A DNA stretch of 13,504 nucleotides, from positions 1-13,504 of the forward strand of contig CAMORL010000033.1 of NCBI GenBank assembly GCA_946623765.1, written 5' to 3'. A program made the position numbers and the translations under genes. The stretch is from an uncultured Clostridia bacterium. GTDB taxonomy: Bacteria; Bacillota_A; Clostridia; Christensenellales; CAG-138. The notes beneath the pieces were generated by a model. That model did not search any database. It was not told the DNA's origin and saw nothing but the letters and a program-made list of their open reading frames with translations. Shown in pieces: positions 5,870-12,981 of this stretch. Every line of letters starts with the position of its first letter. Within the stretch, counting starts at the first letter, position 1.

Positions 5870-8566
5870 TCAGGTCCGGTTCGTTTTTGCTTCGAGCGCG
5901 CGGAGCTTTTCATAGACGCGGCGGCAGTTTTCGCTGTCGTTGAAGGCGAAGAAGCCGTCGATGCGCGCGCGGTATTTGTCCTTCAGCCGGCATCCGTTTT
6001 CCATGTATTCGATCAGGCGGTCAACCGTCGCTTCGTATTCCGTTTCGACCTCGCCGAAGCCGTCGCGCTCATAGTCGAAATACCCCGGTACGTACATATG
6101 ATCGCCTGCATAGAATTCCTCCCGGTCGAACTGGGTATAGACGACCGGCTTTCGGAGATATACGAAGTCGAACACGACCGAGGAATAGTCGGTCAGCACC
6201 AGATCGCTCTCCGCAAAGACCTGCCGGTACGGCGTTTCCGACGGCAGGAACACGACGTCCCCGTTCTTTTTGAACCGGTCCATATGCGGCTGCAGCAGCG
6301 GATGCGGCAAAAAGCGCACCGTATACCCGAGCCTCTTTGCGGCGGCAAGGAGCCGCTCGTCGTTCAGAAGCGCATTGTAGAAGCGGCAGAAAGCGCCGTC
6401 CTCAAACCCGTCCTTCAGAATGCGGACGCCGGTTTTCGGATCGGATCCTGCGACCCACATGTGCCGCCAGGTTGGCATGACCGTAATGCAGCGTTTCTCG
6501 TCGTGATAGAGCCGGTCGAACCGCGGAAGTCCGGTGAGCCAGATCGCCTCTTCGGGATAGAAATACGCGCCGTCGCGGATCGAATCCGCCTCCGCTTTTG
6601 CCGACGTGACGAACGCCGCGGCGTTGCGGTTGTAGCGGTTCAGCCAGTCGGAGAGGTCGTCCTTGATGACGCCGTGCTGCAGAAAGATGAACCTGATGCG
6701 GTTTTCGATGTCGCGGTACGCGGAATCGTAGTGTGAAAACTGCGTGATGATGTCGTCGTCCGCCTGCGAGGAAATGTTGAACGTCGACAGCAGGAACAGC
6801 ATCTTATGCCGGAAGGACTGCGCGTCGACCACTTTGCCGAGCTTTTTGAGTTCCCGAAACGCGGGGTCCCGCTTTGAAACGGCAAAGACGGGCTTCACGT
6901 CCTTCAGATGCAGTCCCGTAAGATACCGGAAGAACGCCTCGCCGTTGTCCCCCGCCTTTTGATTGCGGTCCGAAATCAGCCAGATCGGCTTTCGATACAG
7001 CGGACGCAGCAGCATATAGACGATTCTGCCGATCAGCGCGTGCAGATCCTCGCGGTTTTTCCGGCGCAGCAGTTCCCTCTGGAATGTCAGCTCGCGCTTC
7101 AGATCGCCGCCCTTTGCGCGGCGCAGAACCAGCCAGCCGTTCCGTCTGAACAGAACGAAGCCGCCGATGCGCGCGTAAGCGTTTTTATATCTGCCGGAGA
7201 TCGGGAAAAACTGGTTGAGGTACAATCCGTTGTATCGGATGTCCCCGTCGTCCGTCTTGCGCACAAAGCGGATCCAGAGTTCCCCGTCCGGACCTTTCGG
7301 CAGCGGAATGCGGAACACGTAACCGATGCGGTTTGCAACCGGCTGACCCATCGACAGCAGGGACTGCTTCCGGTCGATCTGTTCTCCTTCGTACTCCGTT
7401 CCGTTGGCAAACGCCGCAATGACCGGCGGTTCGCTGTCAAACCCCGTCACCATCGGCGTCATGCACTCGATCGTGACGGTGTCGTCGCCCACGGTGAGAA
7501 AATCGCAGTACAGCGGGTCTAATTCGATGCAGAAAGGCTTTCCGCCGGGATAGCAGCATACGCGTCCGACGGAGGGATGCAGGCTTTCGGCAGGAACCGT
7601 GCCGTGCTTCCGGTACAGCAGAAACGCTTTCTGATTCGCGTCCAGCGCCGATTGCCGGAGCAGAATATCGTCGTCGATCCGGTCGACCAGCGAAAACAGC
7701 AGGTTCAGATATTCCGCCTTTTCCTCCTGCGAGAGAACCGATGTGGGCAGTTTTCTCTGCTTCACGCGCCATTGCAGATCGTATGCGACCGTGTTCTGAA
7801 CAAACCGCGGAATCATGCCGAACCGCGCTTCGCAGGCATCGAACGTCTCCTTGCAGAAATGTTCGAGATACGGCGTGTACCACGCTTTGTTGTTGCCCGA
7901 ATTCTGAATCGCGCTGAGCTGCCCGGAAGACCGCCGGCGATACAGATGCAGCGCGCTGTCGACAACGCCGAGCGTTTGCTTCTCGATCAGAACGGACTGT
8001 AAAAGTTTTGCGTCCTCGGCATAGGCAAGGTTTGTGTCGAACTGTTTTCCAAAAAGCGCTTCCGCACGGACAAACGCGGACGTCACGGCAAGCTGCGGGT
8101 TGAACGGGTTTTTGCAAAGATCGATCACGCGCGAGCCTTGCTTATACTTGTAATTCAGCGGATGCTCGCCGTCCTTCCCGTCAAAGAACCGCATCGGCAG
8201 CGAAACGACGTCCGTTTCGGGATGCGCCTCAAAAAAGGCGAACACCTCGGACATGGCGTTTTCGGACAGGCAGTCGTCCGCGTCGAGAAAGCTCACGTAT
8301 GTTCCGCGCACATGCTTCAGACACGCGTTGCGCGCCGAGGAGACGCCGCCGTTTTCCTTATGGATGACGACGACGTTTTCCGGATGCCGTTTTGCATATG
8401 CGTCGCACATCGCGGGGCTGCCGTCCGTGGAGCCGTCGTCGCACAGAATCCACTGGATCTTTGAAAATCCGATGTCCTGCCGGCACAGGCTTTCATAGGT
8501 TTCCTGCAAAAACGGAGCGGCATTATAGACCGCGGTAACGACCGAAAAAGCAAACGATTCCTTCAA
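5870..8566 (-). CDS. Bifunctional GT2 glycosyltransferase / TagF-like CDP-glycerol glycerophosphotransferase
   Basis: This 898-residue protein is a probable cell-surface polymer synthase. Residues 1 to about 220 are a GT2 domain: FSVVTAVYN (7-15), LCDDGSTDGS (41-50) and SFLDADD (92-98), the metal-binding block. A middle beta-rich region (about 330-480) has no clear catalytic motif. Residues from about 510 to 895 match poly(glycerophosphate) transferases of the TagF type: LQHGVIKDD (629-637), TGLPRFDRL (678-686), VMPTWR (696-701), LPHPL (753-757) and DLVLTDYSSVVFD (788-800). Such enzymes add glycerol-phosphate from CDP-glycerol to teichoic-acid or capsule chains at the inner membrane face. TTG at 8566 is taken as the start because GGAGG lies five bases before it. 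A TTG 23 codons further upstream is open in frame but is the -35 box of the promoter, and ATG at 8596 is only a few bases after the predicted transcription start. The polymer is unknown. Confidence 0.88.
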   Translation of the reverse strand: MKESFAFSVVTAVYNAAPFLQETYESLCRQDIGFSKIQWILCDDGSTDGSPAMCDAYAKRHPENVVVIHKENGGVSSARNACLKHVRGTYVSFLDADDCLSENAMSEVFAFFEAHPETDVVSLPMRFFDGKDGEHPLNYKYKQGSRVIDLCKNPFNPQLAVTSAFVRAEALFGKQFDTNLAYAEDAKLLQSVLIEKQTLGVVDSALHLYRRRSSGQLSAIQNSGNNKAWYTPYLEHFCKETFDACEARFGMIPRFVQNTVAYDLQWRVKQRKLPTSVLSQEEKAEYLNLLFSLVDRIDDDILLRQSALDANQKAFLLYRKHGTVPAESLHPSVGRVCCYPGGKPFCIELDPLYCDFLTVGDDTVTIECMTPMVTGFDSEPPVIAAFANGTEYEGEQIDRKQSLLSMGQPVANRIGYVFRIPLPKGPDGELWIRFVRKTDDGDIRYNGLYLNQFFPISGRYKNAYARIGGFVLFRRNGWLVLRRAKGGDLKRELTFQRELLRRKNREDLHALIGRIVYMLLRPLYRKPIWLISDRNQKAGDNGEAFFRYLTGLHLKDVKPVFAVSKRDPAFRELKKLGKVVDAQSFRHKMLFLLSTFNISSQADDDIITQFSHYDSAYRDIENRIRFIFLQHGVIKDDLSDWLNRYNRNAAAFVTSAKAEADSIRDGAYFYPEEAIWLTGLPRFDRLYHDEKRCITVMPTWRHMWVAGSDPKTGVRILKDGFEDGAFCRFYNALLNDERLLAAAKRLGYTVRFLPHPLLQPHMDRFKKNGDVVFLPSETPYRQVFAESDLVLTDYSSVVFDFVYLRKPVVYTQFDREEFYAGDHMYVPGYFDYERDGFGEVETEYEATVDRLIEYMENGCRLKDKYRARIDGFFAFNDSENCRRVYEKLRALEAKTNRT

Positions 8567-8571
8567 AACAA

Positions 8572-8576
8572 CCTCC
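8572..8576 (-). promoter_or_regulatory. Ribosome binding site that fixes the TTG start of the GT2/TagF-like gene
   Basis: On the minus strand GGAGG lies five bases before the TTG at 8566, an ideal distance. No comparable site precedes the ATG at 8596. Confidence 0.8.
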
Positions 8577-8606
8577 GCATGTACGCATTCTCCCATTGTT
8601 GTCTTT

Positions 8607-8635
8607 ATTATAAACGGTCGGACAGGCGATGTCAA
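8607..8635 (-). promoter_or_regulatory. Perfect consensus sigma-A promoter of the GT2/TagF-like gene
   Basis: On the minus strand TTGACA (8630-8635) and TATAAT (8607-8612) match the consensus at all twelve positions with an ideal 17-base spacer. Transcription would start near 8600, giving a leader of about 35 bases before the TTG start. Confidence 0.92.
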
Positions 8636-8689
8636 TTTCCCGCAGGCAAAAGGTCCTCCCCGCGTTTGACCGGCGCATGAACGCGTATG

Positions 8690-8719
8690 AAAAAACGGAC
8701 CCTCCTGCGGAGAGCCCGT
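8690..8719 (-). terminator. Intrinsic terminator after the ThrE-type exporter gene
   Basis: Read on the minus strand, an eleven-pair stem (8709-8719 with 8695-8705, two G-U pairs) closes a three-base loop and runs into six T residues (A-run at 8690-8695). It begins six bases after the exporter stop and separates that gene from the strong promoter just downstream. Confidence 0.9.
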
Positions 8720-8725
8720 TTGCGT

Positions 8726-10090
8726 TTATGCCTGCTGTTTTTTCTTCCGGAAATTCTGTCTTCCGACGCCCCACATGCGGAAGCCGGTGGAAACGAGCAG
8801 CACGCCGACCGCCATCGCCCCTGCGATCGCCGCCGTCGCCATGCCCTTGTTGTATGCCTCCTGAAGCATGCCGCGCCGGATGAAGTCCATTGTGTAATAG
8901 ATGCCGGAGCCCGGGATCAACGGAACGAGCGCGCACATCAGATAGCTCGTCGCCGGGAACTTGCGGATGCGCGCCATGATCTCCGCGTAGAAGGACGACG
9001 CCGCCGCGCCGATGAGATACGCCACCGGTTCGCTGACCCCCAGCCGCATCGCAAGCACGCAGACCGGCCATGAGATGACGCTGCCGAGCAGCGCAAACGG
9101 AATGCCGCGTCCGTGCATGTTGAACATCAGCCCGAACCCGAGCGTGCCGATCAGCCCCGCGGCGGTCTGCACGTACAGCGGATGATCGTAAGGCTGCATG
9201 CCGGCAATGATATTCGGGAAGAAATGCCGCGTCAGCGACACGCCCGAGCTCGTTCCGAACGCAAGCGCGATCGCGATAATCATGACCTGCACGAGACGGT
9301 TGAGCCCGGACATGGTGTCGCCGTAGATGACGTCTCTGAGGCTGTTCGTAAACAGGAATCCCGGCACCAGCAGCATGATCGCGCCGATGACCGCGATGTC
9401 CGCGTTCTTGCAGAGTCCGATCGCCGTCAGCACGTTTGCGACGATGCCGAGGATGAAGCTGCAGACAAAGGAGGTGAAGAACGTGTTCGCGTGCAGCTTC
9501 GCCATGAATCTCAGCGACGCCCCGATCGCCGTGCAGCTGATTCCGGACGCGATCGCTTCCAGAATTCCGCCGCCGAAAAAGATGCCGAATCCCGCGCCGA
9601 TCAGAAATGCGGAGAGATAATAGATCCACAGCGGATAGCGGCAGACCTTCTTTTCGGTCTCGCGCAAAAGCCGTCTCGCCTCCTGCATGTCCGGCGTTTC
9701 CGCGCAGATTCTCCGGCTCAGCGCCGTGAAGCGCTCGATGCCGTCCAGCATCGTTTCGCCGCTCTTCAGCCGGCGGATCTTGGTGATAATCCGTCCGCCG
9801 TCGGTTTCGAGGCTCGCCATGATGCAGCTCGGGATGACGAACGCGTCGACGCGCTCGATACCGTACGCGGCGACGATGCGGTTGATCGTCTCTTCCACGC
9901 GGTATGTTTCCGCGCCGCACGCCTGCAGCTTGTTCGCAAGAGAGACCGAAAACTCCAAAAGCTCCTCATAGAAGTCCTCGTCCTTCTCGCGCGCCTTGTC
10001 TGCCTCGTTCTGCGCCGCGATCACCTGCTCCGCAAGCGCGATCTTATCCTTTTTGCGGTATAAAATCTTTCGTTTTTCCACGGGTATCAT
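8726..10090 (-). CDS. ThrE-type threonine/serine exporter (fused YjjP-YjjB type)
   Basis: This is an inner-membrane exporter of the ThrE family, which in characterised members moves threonine and serine out of the cell. The 454-residue protein has a cytoplasmic N-terminal part with the family blocks GAETYRVEE (59-67) and ETDGGRI (95-101). Multiple hydrophobic segments run from about 155 to 440. Two proline-glycine loops (LVPGF at 242-246 and LVPLIPGSG at 388-396) mark the ThrE and ThrE_2 halves; these are separate proteins (YjjP and YjjB) in some bacteria and joined here. A basic tail ends the protein. The ATG at 10090 is chosen because the promoter at 10127-10155 lies inside the longer open frame, and AAGGAA lies about ten bases before the ATG. 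The substrate is inferred from the family only. Confidence 0.9.
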   Translation of the reverse strand: MIPVEKRKILYRKKDKIALAEQVIAAQNEADKAREKDEDFYEELLEFSVSLANKLQACGAETYRVEETINRIVAAYGIERVDAFVIPSCIMASLETDGGRIITKIRRLKSGETMLDGIERFTALSRRICAETPDMQEARRLLRETEKKVCRYPLWIYYLSAFLIGAGFGIFFGGGILEAIASGISCTAIGASLRFMAKLHANTFFTSFVCSFILGIVANVLTAIGLCKNADIAVIGAIMLLVPGFLFTNSLRDVIYGDTMSGLNRLVQVMIIAIALAFGTSSGVSLTRHFFPNIIAGMQPYDHPLYVQTAAGLIGTLGFGLMFNMHGRGIPFALLGSVISWPVCVLAMRLGVSEPVAYLIGAAASSFYAEIMARIRKFPATSYLMCALVPLIPGSGIYYTMDFIRRGMLQEAYNKGMATAAIAGAMAVGVLLVSTGFRMWGVGRQNFRKKKQQA

Positions 10091-10126
10091 ATCAAAACCG
10101 TTCCTTCGGGAAAATTGCTTTGACAA

Positions 10127-10155
10127 AGTATAACAGCGCCGTCCGAAAAAAGCAA
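10127..10155 (-). promoter_or_regulatory. Promoter of the ThrE-type exporter gene
   Basis: On the minus strand a weak -35 box TTGCTT (10150-10155) and -10 box TATACT (10127-10132, five of six) have a 17-base spacer. It is divergent from the YbaK promoter, and the two share a 150-base control region. Confidence 0.6.
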
Positions 10156-10179
10156 GTGATATCTTTGTAAAGTCCGGTC

Positions 10180-10208
10180 TTTTCAAATGCCGGAATCTGC
10201 GGTATACT
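10180..10208 (+). promoter_or_regulatory. Promoter of the YbaK/EbsC-type gene
   Basis: The -35 box TTTTCA (10180-10185, four of six) and -10 box TATACT (10203-10208, five of six) are 17 bases apart. The ATG follows 32 bases after the -10 box, with AAGAGGAA (10227-10234) as ribosome binding site. Confidence 0.65.
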
Positions 10209-10240
10209 GGTGAAAATGTTTTTGACAAGAGGAACCGTTT

Positions 10241-10705
10241 ATGTCATTGGAACGTGCAAGAACCTATCTCAGGGAAAAAGGACTCGAAGACCGCATCATC
10301 ATCCCCGAGCACAGCAGCGCAACGGTTGCGGAAGCGGCGGAAGCTCTGGGCTGCGAGCCCGGCATGATCGCGAAAACCCTGTCGTTTCTGCAGGGGGAGC
10401 AGCCGGTGCTGATCCTTGCGGAAGGCACAGCGCGCATCGACAACGCCAAGTACAAGGCGCGGTTTCAGAAAAAGGCGAAGATGATTCCGTTCGATCAGGT
10501 GGAAGAGCGGATCGGACATTCGGTCGGCGGCGTCTGCCCGTTCGGCGTGAACGAGAACGTCATCGTCTACCTCGACGAAAGTCTGAAGCTGCACGATACC
10601 GTTTACCCCGCCGCCGGCACCGACCACAGCGCGGTGCGCCTTTCGATCGCCGATCTCGAACGCGCCTGTCCCGGCGCGGAGTGGATCGACGTCTGCCGGG
10701 TGTGA
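10241..10705 (+). CDS. YbaK/EbsC-family aminoacyl-tRNA deacylase
   Basis: This 154-residue cytoplasmic protein belongs to the YbaK/ProX/EbsC family, whose characterised members remove wrongly attached amino acids (for example Cys or Ala from tRNA-Pro). Visible family marks are HSSATVAEAA (24-33), the conserved lysine in AKTLSF (Lys45), the substrate-pocket glycine block GGVCPFG (96-102) and a C-terminal AGTDHSAVRLS (125-135). The length is normal for a free-standing YbaK. It is a single-gene unit transcribed away from the ThrE-type exporter and towards the MATE gene. The exact tRNA and amino acid cannot be set from sequence, so no gene symbol is given. Confidence 0.9.
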   Translation: MSLERARTYLREKGLEDRIIIPEHSSATVAEAAEALGCEPGMIAKTLSFLQGEQPVLILAEGTARIDNAKYKARFQKKAKMIPFDQVEERIGHSVGGVCPFGVNENVIVYLDESLKLHDTVYPAAGTDHSAVRLSIADLERACPGAEWIDVCRV

Positions 10706-10710
10706 GTCAT

Positions 10711-10741
10711 AAAACGAGACGCCCTCCGCTTTCCCCGCGTC
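10711..10741 (-). terminator. Weak possible terminator of the MATE gene
   Basis: On the minus strand GACGC (10737-10741) pairs with GCGTC (10718-10722) across a 14-base loop and is followed by TCGTTTT. The stem is short and overlaps the MATE stop codon. No better terminator is seen in the 34 bases between the convergent YbaK and MATE stops. Confidence 0.3.
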
Positions 10742-12131
10742 AGTTCAAATCGAAGCCGTGGATCCAGTTGGATTTTTTGTAATAGATGAAGTAGATGACG
10801 GAACTGATGAACCACGTCAGCGGATAGGCAATAAACAGCAGAATGATCTCGTGCCGGATCGCCATCGCGACCGTGATGTAGATGATGCGGAACACGCACC
10901 ACACCGCCAGCATGATCGCCATCGGCACGACCGCCTTGCCCGCGCCGCGGCAGATGCCCGCGATCGCGTGCGAAAACGCCAGCAGGAAGAAGAACAGCGA
11001 TTCGACCCTGCACTGCGTGGAGCCGATCGCGATGATTCGTTGCAGCTTTTCGGCGTCCGCATCCTTGATGAACAGCCCGATCAGATTCCCGCCGAAGAAG
11101 AATACGAACAGCCCGATCACCTCCGCCATGATGACCGAAGCAAGAATGCCGAACCGCGCGCCCTGCCTTGCGCGGTCGTATTCTTTTGCGCCGAGATTCT
11201 GCCCGATGAAGCTCGTCAGCGCCATCGAGAAGCTCATGATCGGCAGGAACACAAAGCCCTCGATCCGCGAATACGCGCCGCATGCCGCCATCGCTTCTTC
11301 CTGGAACGTGTTGATATTGCGCTGCACCAGCACGTTGGCAAGCCCGATGACGGAATTCTGCACGCCGGTCGGCAATCCGAACTTCACGATTTCGCGAAGG
11401 CTTCTCCGATCCATCCGGAGCTTTTTCCATTCGAGACGGTAAACCGTGTCCTTTCGCGTGAACTGCCAGAGGCACAGCAGCGCGCTGACCGACTGCGAAA
11501 CCACCGTGGCGATCGCCGCGCCTTTCACGCCGAATCTGAGCACGCCGACGAACAGCAGGTCCAAAATGACGTTCAGCACCGAGGAAACGATGAGATAATA
11601 GAGCGGACGGCGGCTGTCGCCCACCGCGTTCATCATGCCCTTGAGCGCGTTGTACATCACGACCGGCACGGAGCCGAGAAAATAGATGCGCAGATACGCG
11701 GCTGCGTCCGGCAGCACTTTTTCCGGGACCTCTAAAAGCCGCAGGATCGTCGGCGTCATCAGAACGCCGAAGACCGTCAGCGCGGTTCCGCAGATCAGCG
11801 AAAACACGACGTTCGTGTGCACCGCTTTGGAAACGCGTTCCAGTTCTCCGCCGCCGAAATCGCGCGAGATGACGACGCCCGCGCCCATGGATGCGCCGAC
11901 GAAAAAGCTGATGAGAAGATAGATCAGGCTTCCCGACGAATTGACCGACGCAAGCGCGTCGCCGCCGAGGAAATTGCCGACGATATACGAGTCCGCCGTG
12001 TTGTAAAGCTGCTGAAAGAGCTGACTCAAAAAGATCGGACCGGCAAAGGAAACCAACGCCTTCCACGGTTTTCCCTCCGTCAGAAGCCGCGACGTCTGCG
12101 CCTTTTTCCGAACCGCTGTACTGTTCTTCAT
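10740..12131 (-). CDS. MATE-family multidrug/metabolite efflux transporter
   Basis: This 463-residue integral membrane protein fits the MATE family (NorM/DinF-like antiporters that use a sodium or proton gradient to export drugs or metabolites). It shows the standard opening LLTEGKPWKALVSFAGPIF (16-34) followed by LFQQLYNTADSYIVGNFLG (38-56). It then has a run of about twelve hydrophobic segments. The mid-protein FGLPTGVQNSV (251-261) opens the second half of the inverted repeat, and SFIGQNLGA (307-315) is another family block. Length is typical. The ATG at 12131 is preferred because the transporter homology begins soon after it. GGAGGGGG lies upstream, but at a longer than usual distance. 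An in-frame ATG at 12188 lies inside the predicted -10 region and is less likely. The substrate is unknown. Confidence 0.9.
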   Translation of the reverse strand: MKNSTAVRKKAQTSRLLTEGKPWKALVSFAGPIFLSQLFQQLYNTADSYIVGNFLGGDALASVNSSGSLIYLLISFFVGASMGAGVVISRDFGGGELERVSKAVHTNVVFSLICGTALTVFGVLMTPTILRLLEVPEKVLPDAAAYLRIYFLGSVPVVMYNALKGMMNAVGDSRRPLYYLIVSSVLNVILDLLFVGVLRFGVKGAAIATVVSQSVSALLCLWQFTRKDTVYRLEWKKLRMDRRSLREIVKFGLPTGVQNSVIGLANVLVQRNINTFQEEAMAACGAYSRIEGFVFLPIMSFSMALTSFIGQNLGAKEYDRARQGARFGILASVIMAEVIGLFVFFFGGNLIGLFIKDADAEKLQRIIAIGSTQCRVESLFFFLLAFSHAIAGICRGAGKAVVPMAIMLAVWCVFRIIYITVAMAIRHEIILLFIAYPLTWFISSVIYFIYYKKSNWIHGFDLN

Positions 12132-12183
12132 GCCTTCCGATCCCCCTCCGTTTCCACGGAACAGATGCTTACTATTTATAGAA

Positions 12184-12212
12184 AGCATAATACACTTTGT
12201 TTCCTTTTTCAA
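12184..12212 (-). promoter_or_regulatory. Possible promoter of the MATE gene
   Basis: On the minus strand TTGAAA (12207-12212, five of six) and TATGCT (12184-12189, four of six) have a 17-base spacer. Transcription would start near 12177. A TATAAA just downstream (12175-12180) is another -10 candidate but has a poorer -35 box. Confidence 0.45.
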
Positions 12213-12436
12213 CAGTTTTTTCAAATATAATTTCCGCAGGGCAGAGCGCACGGGCGTCCCGCTTTCGATCGCGCCGAAAGAAGCGCAATCCGCAGCGTTC
12301 GGCGCTCGGGGAACGCCGTCGGTGTCCGCACGGAAGCACAAGCGCTTTTTACACGTCCGTCCCCGTGTTCGATTCCGTAAATATTTCTGTATTTGATGTA
12401 TCTACAATAAATTTTAGTTTATTTTTGAAATTACTG
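12213..12436. other. Divergent control region between the MATE and lrp-type genes
   Basis: No convincing gene is seen. The left part (about 12236-12375) is GC-rich, with short inverted repeats such as CTTTCG with CGAAAG and GCGTTC with GAACGC. From about 12376 the sequence turns sharply AT-rich, running into the promoter of the regulator gene. An AATAAA/TTTATT inverted repeat lies at 12406-12423. Confidence 0.5.
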
Positions 12437-12465
12437 TTTACTTTTTCCGGTATAGGTTCTATCAT
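12437..12465 (+). promoter_or_regulatory. Promoter of the Lrp/AsnC-type regulator gene
   Basis: TTTACT (12437-12442, four of six) and TATCAT (12460-12465, five of six) are separated by 17 bases, with an AT-rich stretch upstream that could act as an UP element. The ATG is 28 bases after the -10 box. Confidence 0.6.
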
Positions 12466-12493
12466 AGAAGCGTCGGAAGAGGGGGTCTTTTTT

Positions 12494-12946
12494 ATGGATA
12501 ATACCGATATTAAGATCATCAACGCGCTGTCCGAGAATGCACGCGTTTCCGCCAGTGATCTGAGTGAAAAAGTGAATCTTTCCGTGTCCGCAGTCATCGA
12601 GCGGATCCGGAAGCTGGAAAACGCCGGGGTCATCAAACAGTATACGACGATCCTCGACGAAAAGAAATTCGGTCTGGACGTCACGGCGTTCATCTGCATT
12701 CTGATGGATCATCCGCGCTTCAACGAAGGCTTCATCGATTTCGCGAAAAAGCGCAGTTCGATCATCGAATGCAACTATGTTGCGGGAGATTACGACTATC
12801 TGATCAAGATCCGCACGGATTCGACCCGCTCGCTCGAACGGCTCCTGGACGAGGTCAAGAGCATTCCGGGCGTCGGCCGCACGAAGACGCTGCTCGTTCT
12901 GTCCACCGCAAAGCAGGGATATTCCCCGAAGATTCGGGAGAAATAA
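12494..12946 (+). CDS. Lrp/AsnC-family transcriptional regulator
   Basis: This is a DNA-binding regulator of the feast/famine (Lrp/AsnC) family, which normally senses amino acids. The 150-residue protein has the normal length. An N-terminal winged helix-turn-helix opens with DIKIINALSENARVSASDLS (5-24) and continues through NLSVSAVIERIRKLENAGVI (28-47), the recognition region. The C-terminal ligand-binding (RAM) domain runs from about 60 to 142 and includes VAGDYDYLIKI (96-106). The ATG at 12494 has GAGGGGG eight bases upstream. The gene lies 35 bases before a PntA/alanine-dehydrogenase-like gene in the same direction, so that gene is the likeliest target along with its own promoter. Ligand unknown. 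Confidence 0.93.
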   Translation: MDNTDIKIINALSENARVSASDLSEKVNLSVSAVIERIRKLENAGVIKQYTTILDEKKFGLDVTAFICILMDHPRFNEGFIDFAKKRSSIIECNYVAGDYDYLIKIRTDSTRSLERLLDEVKSIPGVGRTKTLLVLSTAKQGYSPKIREK

Positions 12947-12981
12947 AATCACAAAAATCAATCCAAAGGAGAAGTCAAATC

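Noticed and set aside
5855..6736. 293-codon open frame on the plus strand opposite the TagF-like domain
   Set aside because: It starts within the terminator region, has no recognised motif, and lies entirely against a well-supported conserved gene.
8594..8596. ATG at 8596 (minus strand) as start of the GT2/TagF-like gene
   Set aside because: It falls only a few bases after the predicted transcription start and has no ribosome binding site.
8523..9920. 465-codon minus-strand frame overlapping the ThrE-type exporter
   Set aside because: It is very rich in Arg, Gly and His, typical of an out-of-frame reading of a GC-rich gene; the exporter frame has clear family motifs.
10603..12066. 487-codon minus-strand frame overlapping the MATE gene
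   Set aside because: It is an out-of-frame, Arg-rich reading of the MATE gene, without membrane segments or motifs.
12226..12231. TATAAT on the plus strand as a promoter for the regulator gene
   Set aside because: No acceptable -35 box lies 16-18 bases upstream, and a better promoter is found at 12437-12465.
12130..12396. Possible small protein on the plus strand between the MATE and lrp-type genes
   Set aside because: It has no ribosome binding site and a low-complexity composition, and it crosses the predicted MATE promoter.
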